Notes under the pieces: model-generated
What the model was told of the DNA's origin: nothing
The model's input: the letters and a program-made list of their open reading frames with translations, nothing else
The model's database searches: none
Made by a program: the position numbers and the translations under genes
Assembly: GCA_013153205.1 (NCBI GenBank)
Contig: JAADEW010000103.1
Coordinates: 1 to 25,242 of the forward strand
Length of the DNA: 25,242 nt
Direction: 5' to 3'
Source: Deferribacteres bacterium
Lineage (GTDB): Bacteria; Thermosulfidibacterota; Thermosulfidibacteria; Thermosulfidibacterales; Thermosulfidibacteraceae
Part shown: positions 22,712-25,242 of the stretch, piece after piece
Numbering within the stretch: the first letter of the stretch is position 1
Layout: every line of letters starts with the position of its first letter

Positions 22712-23419
22712 CGAGGAAAAGTGCAAAAGGTTCAATGCCTGTTTTGCGTTTTTATACATGGCGGAGTTGTTGAAGAAGATGTAGCCCTCATCTCTGGCGA
22801 GGGAGAGTATCTTCTTTATCTCCTCCTCGGAGTAATCGTATCTGTAGCTTTTCAGGTCCCCGTGCATTCTGAAGTAGGTGAAGTCCCCGAAAAGCTGTGG
22901 AAGCTCAAGGAAAGGGTCCGTGGCGTGAACGAGAGAAAGCCTCTCACACACCTCTTTCACCACCTCCTCCGTCCAGTCCGCACCCCTCGGCTCCCAGGCA
23001 AATGTTCCCGCTCCCCTGTAGAAACCAAAGAACCGCTCCATCCTGTCAATATTCTCATTTGTAGGCTTAAAGGATGCAGGGGTCTGAAACAGAAAGAGCC
23101 CGGCACCAAGGACCTCCGCCCTCTCAAGAAAGACTTCCATTTCCCTCTTTACGGTATCCGTCAGCCTGAAAAAACCGCAGTTTTTCACCTCGTCCCTGTC
23201 AAGATGGGACCTCCTGTAGGTGGGGCTGTTGGGTGGATGGGTTACGCATTGAGGGGCTTTTAACACAAACTCAAAATCATCAGGAGCCGCATCTCTCCAG
23301 TTTTTCACCTGCCTTTCCCCAAGCCTTCTGTAAAAGGACTGCTGAACCTCCACTGCGGGAAACTCCTTCACATACTTTTTGTAGGAGACGGGAAATCCGC
23401 AACAGCCTATCTTCAACAT
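22709..23419 (-). CDS. DUF72 (YecE-like) family protein
   Basis: A 236-residue cytoplasmic protein with the DUF72 signature: IGCCGFPVSYKKY at the start, VEVQQSFYR, FEFVLKAPQCVTH, LGAGLFLFQTP, FAWEPRG, FTYFRMHG and the C-terminal IFFNNS. The family adopts a TIM-barrel-like fold; its biochemical function is unsettled. The ATG at 23419 follows GGGAGGGAC. It is divergent from aroA, has its own terminator, and appears unconnected with the cytochrome cluster, so it marks the cluster's right-hand edge. Confidence 0.9.
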   Translation of the reverse strand: MLKIGCCGFPVSYKKYVKEFPAVEVQQSFYRRLGERQVKNWRDAAPDDFEFVLKAPQCVTHPPNSPTYRRSHLDRDEVKNCGFFRLTDTVKREMEVFLERAEVLGAGLFLFQTPASFKPTNENIDRMERFFGFYRGAGTFAWEPRGADWTEEVVKEVCERLSLVHATDPFLELPQLFGDFTYFRMHGDLKSYRYDYSEEEIKKILSLARDEGYIFFNNSAMYKNAKQALNLLHFSS

Positions 23420-23472
23420 TTTGTCCCTCCCTATTCTTGAAAAAAGTCCTTAAGCCTAATAATTTCAAGGGC
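23420..23472. promoter_or_regulatory. Short divergent intergenic region (DUF72 / aroA)
   Basis: Only 53 bases separate the two starts. A 7-bp inverted repeat CTTGAAA (23436-23442) / TTTCAAG (23463-23469) is visible and could supply TTGAAA -35 boxes on both strands, but convincing -10 boxes are missing. Confidence 0.3.
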
Positions 23473-24738
23473 ATGATTGTTAAAATAGCGCCGCGCAGAA
23501 AGCCCTTTTCCGGAAGGATTGAAATACCGCCGGACAAGTCCCTGACCCACAGGGCTTTTATGCTGTCCGCCGTGGCTGAAGGCGTGTGTGAAGTAACAAA
23601 CCCTCTTGACTCAAAGGATTGTCTGGCAACCAGAAGATGTCTGGAGCTGTGCGGCATACGATTTGAGAAAATCGGGGAAGGCTTTAAAATAAGCGGGGAA
23701 ATAGAGGAGCCTCCGGATGTCCTTTTTGCGGCAAACTCCGGCACCACTGCAAGGATACTCACCGGGCTTCTCTCAGGCTATCCCATCTACTTCACCGTAT
23801 CAGGGGACGAATCCCTGAAGCAAAGGCCCATGAAAAGAATAACTGCTCCCCTAAAAGAGATGGGCGCCACTATAATAGGGCGGAAAGAGGAAGGCTTTCT
23901 GCCCATAAGCGTTAAGGGCGGAAACCTGAAAGCCATCTCCACAAGCCTTCCCGTGGCAAGTGCTCAGGTGAAATCTGCCATCATCTTTGCCGCCCTCAGA
24001 GCAGAAGGAAAGACCGAAATACAAGAGCCGCACAGGACCAGGGACCATACGGAAAGGCTCCTGAACGCCTTAGGAGCCCACATAGAGGTAAAGGGAAGGC
24101 TCGTAAAGGTGGGACCCTCAAAAATACCGCCTTTCTCATTCAAAGTGCCGGCAGACCCTTCCTCATGTGCTTTCTTCGCCGCCGCGGCGATGGTCACAGA
24201 AGGCTCACACATCGTTATGGAAGAGGTGCTGCTCAACCCAACCCGAATCGAATTCTTAAAGGTCTTCAGGGAGATGGGGGCGGAAATCCACTGGGAAGAG
24301 AGGGAAAAAAGGCTTGGAGAGCCCGTGGGGGTGGTGGAGGTAAAGCATTCTCCCCACCTTAAAGGCATAACCCTATCCGGAGAAAGGATACCCCTTGTAA
24401 TAGACGAGATTCCCATAATTGCCATGGTAGCCACCCAAGCTGAAGGCAGAACCGTTATAAAGGATGCAAAAGAGCTCAGGGTAAAGGAGAGCGACCGAAT
24501 TGCCGCCACCGTCAGAGAGCTGAAAAGAATGGGGGCAGAGGTAGAGGAGCTTGAAGACGGCTTGATAATAGAGGGACCCGCAAAGTTAAAGGGCACCCGG
24601 GTCTTCAGCCACAGAGACCACAGAATTGCCATGATGCTTGCCGTTGCAGGGCTTATTGCCGAAGGGGAGACGGAGATAGAAGAGGGCGAATGGGTGGACA
24701 TATCCTTCCCCCACTTCTTTAAGATGATAACCCGATGA
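23473..24738 (+). CDS. aroA: 3-phosphoshikimate 1-carboxyvinyltransferase (EPSP synthase)
   Basis: A 421-residue cytoplasmic enzyme of the shikimate pathway that joins phosphoenolpyruvate to shikimate 3-phosphate to give EPSP. Family motifs in order: PPDKSLTHRA (20-28), NSGTTAR (88-94), GDESLKQRPMKR (111-122), SAQVKSA (163-169), EPHRTRDHTER (185-195), PADPSS (226-231), DEIP (311-314), ELRVKESDR (334-342) and DHRIAM (382-387). Length is normal. The GDxSL..RPM pattern resembles class II enzymes such as Agrobacterium CP4 rather than E. coli class I. I chose ATG 23473 because it begins the family's N-terminus; an open frame continues 80 codons upstream but runs over the divergent DUF72 gene. The stop overlaps the recG start as ATGA. 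Confidence 0.95.
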   Translation: MIVKIAPRRKPFSGRIEIPPDKSLTHRAFMLSAVAEGVCEVTNPLDSKDCLATRRCLELCGIRFEKIGEGFKISGEIEEPPDVLFAANSGTTARILTGLLSGYPIYFTVSGDESLKQRPMKRITAPLKEMGATIIGRKEEGFLPISVKGGNLKAISTSLPVASAQVKSAIIFAALRAEGKTEIQEPHRTRDHTERLLNALGAHIEVKGRLVKVGPSKIPPFSFKVPADPSSCAFFAAAAMVTEGSHIVMEEVLLNPTRIEFLKVFREMGAEIHWEEREKRLGEPVGVVEVKHSPHLKGITLSGERIPLVIDEIPIIAMVATQAEGRTVIKDAKELRVKESDRIAATVRELKRMGAEVEELEDGLIIEGPAKLKGTRVFSHRDHRIAMMLAVAGLIAEGETEIEEGEWVDISFPHFFKMITR

Positions 24739-25242
24739 AACTGCTTGAGTTTTTTGAAAGGGACATCCAGTTTCTCAAAGGGGTAGGACCCCAGCGGGCA
24801 AAACGCTTTAAAAAAGCCGGGATAAAAACCGTTGAAGAGCTGCTCTACTTTCTGCCGAAAGACTACCAGGACAGAAGGAGCATCAAGAAAATCGGCTCCC
24901 TCAAAATAGGGGAGAAAAGCGTCTTCATAGGAAAGGTTGAGGAGGCACGGCTTGCCGGGGAGGGCAGGAAAATCTTTGAGGTGGTCTTCAAAGACGAAAC
25001 CGGTGCCATCAAAGCCAAGTGGTTCAACTTCAACGCAAAGGCTTATCAAGAGAGGTTCGCCCGTGGAAAAGCCTTTCTCCTTTTCGGAGAGGTGAGATAC
25101 AACAGGTTTGAAAGGTGCCTTGAGGTGATACACCCGGAAACGCGGGCGCTTGAGCTGGTAAACCTTGAGGAATACCGGAGGGTGGTTCCCGTCTATCCCG
25201 GCATAGAAGGAATAAGCAACAGGACCATTGAAAGGGTTCTGG
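24735..25242 (+). CDS. recG: ATP-dependent DNA helicase RecG, 5' part (runs off the window)
   Basis: The first 169 codons of RecG, the branched-DNA helicase that remodels stalled replication forks. The visible part covers the N-terminal region and start of the wedge domain: FLKGVGPQRAKRFKKAGIKT, ELLYFLPKDYQDRR, the OB-fold stretch IGEKSVFIGKVEEAR through FKDETGAIKAKWFN, and VVPVYPGIEGISNRTI near the cut. Helicase motifs lie beyond the window. It overlaps the aroA stop by 4 bases, so the two genes are translationally coupled. The identification is secure; completeness cannot be judged. Confidence 0.93.
   Translation, partial: MKLLEFFERDIQFLKGVGPQRAKRFKKAGIKTVEELLYFLPKDYQDRRSIKKIGSLKIGEKSVFIGKVEEARLAGEGRKIFEVVFKDETGAIKAKWFNFNAKAYQERFARGKAFLLFGEVRYNRFERCLEVIHPETRALELVNLEEYRRVVPVYPGIEGISNRTIERVL

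Noticed and set aside
23436..23469. Inverted repeat CTTGAAA/TTTCAAG between DUF72 and aroA as paired promoters or an operator
   Set aside because: The arms could be -35 boxes, but -10 boxes are not convincing on either strand and no second copy was noticed.
23233..23472. An 80-codon N-terminal extension of aroA
   Set aside because: It runs through the divergent DUF72 gene and has no similarity to EPSP synthase; family homology begins at the ATG at 23473.

Overview
This window is a dense extracellular-electron-transfer locus from a Gram-negative bacterium. Lipoproteins, a large outer-membrane beta-barrel and nine multiheme c-type cytochromes point to a dissimilatory metal reducer, a sulfur/metal-respiring thermophile or a syntroph using direct electron transfer. 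Lys/Glu-rich proteins, frequent AGA/AGG arginine codons and extreme gene overlap fit a thermophile (Aquificota/Desulfurobacteriaceae or Thermodesulfobacteriota would be my guesses), but nothing here fixes the lineage. I count about 96 canonical CXXCH haem sites plus four or five non-canonical ones.

Region 1 (about 1-15380, minus strand) is one probable 13-gene operon. Transcription order is: outer-membrane barrel, two small CsgG/GNA1162-like lipoproteins with a larger CsgG-like/Ig-like protein between them, double-parvulin PPIase, 26-haem lipoprotein, 16-haem cytochrome, NHL propeller, 7-haem OmcS-like cytochrome, 8-haem cytochrome, YVTN propeller, 5-haem cytochrome, HAMP membrane protein, then two tandem terminators. 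Eleven of the twelve junctions overlap, so the cluster is translationally coupled throughout.

Region 2 (15381-15585) is a regulatory island. Two sigma70-type promoters lie face to face on the same 38 bp, and two copies of a 16-bp near-palindrome (consensus GAATATTAGGATATTC) sit beside them.

Region 3 (15586-18838, plus strand) carries two OmcS-like filament cytochromes, each with an unusual CX5CH site at the third haem, and an NHL propeller. A strong GC hairpin separates the two cytochrome genes.

Region 4 (22568-18839, minus strand) holds a 16-haem and a 10-haem cytochrome that share an N-terminal beta-sandwich, with a cysteine-free thioredoxin-fold/TPR protein between them. It has its own promoter, which carries a third copy of the palindrome. 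It converges on region 3 with no intergenic base.

Region 5 (22681-25242) is ordinary chromosome: a DUF72 protein with a terminator, then aroA and the 5' part of recG.

Working model (inference): Lys-rich multi-CXXCH cytochromes carry electrons across the periplasm. The barrel plus 26-haem lipoprotein form an outer-membrane conduit. OmcS-like subunits polymerise outside the cell into haem nanowires. PPIase, propellers and CsgG-like proteins assist folding, export or anchoring, and one palindrome-binding regulator sets the balance between the filament and conduit operons.
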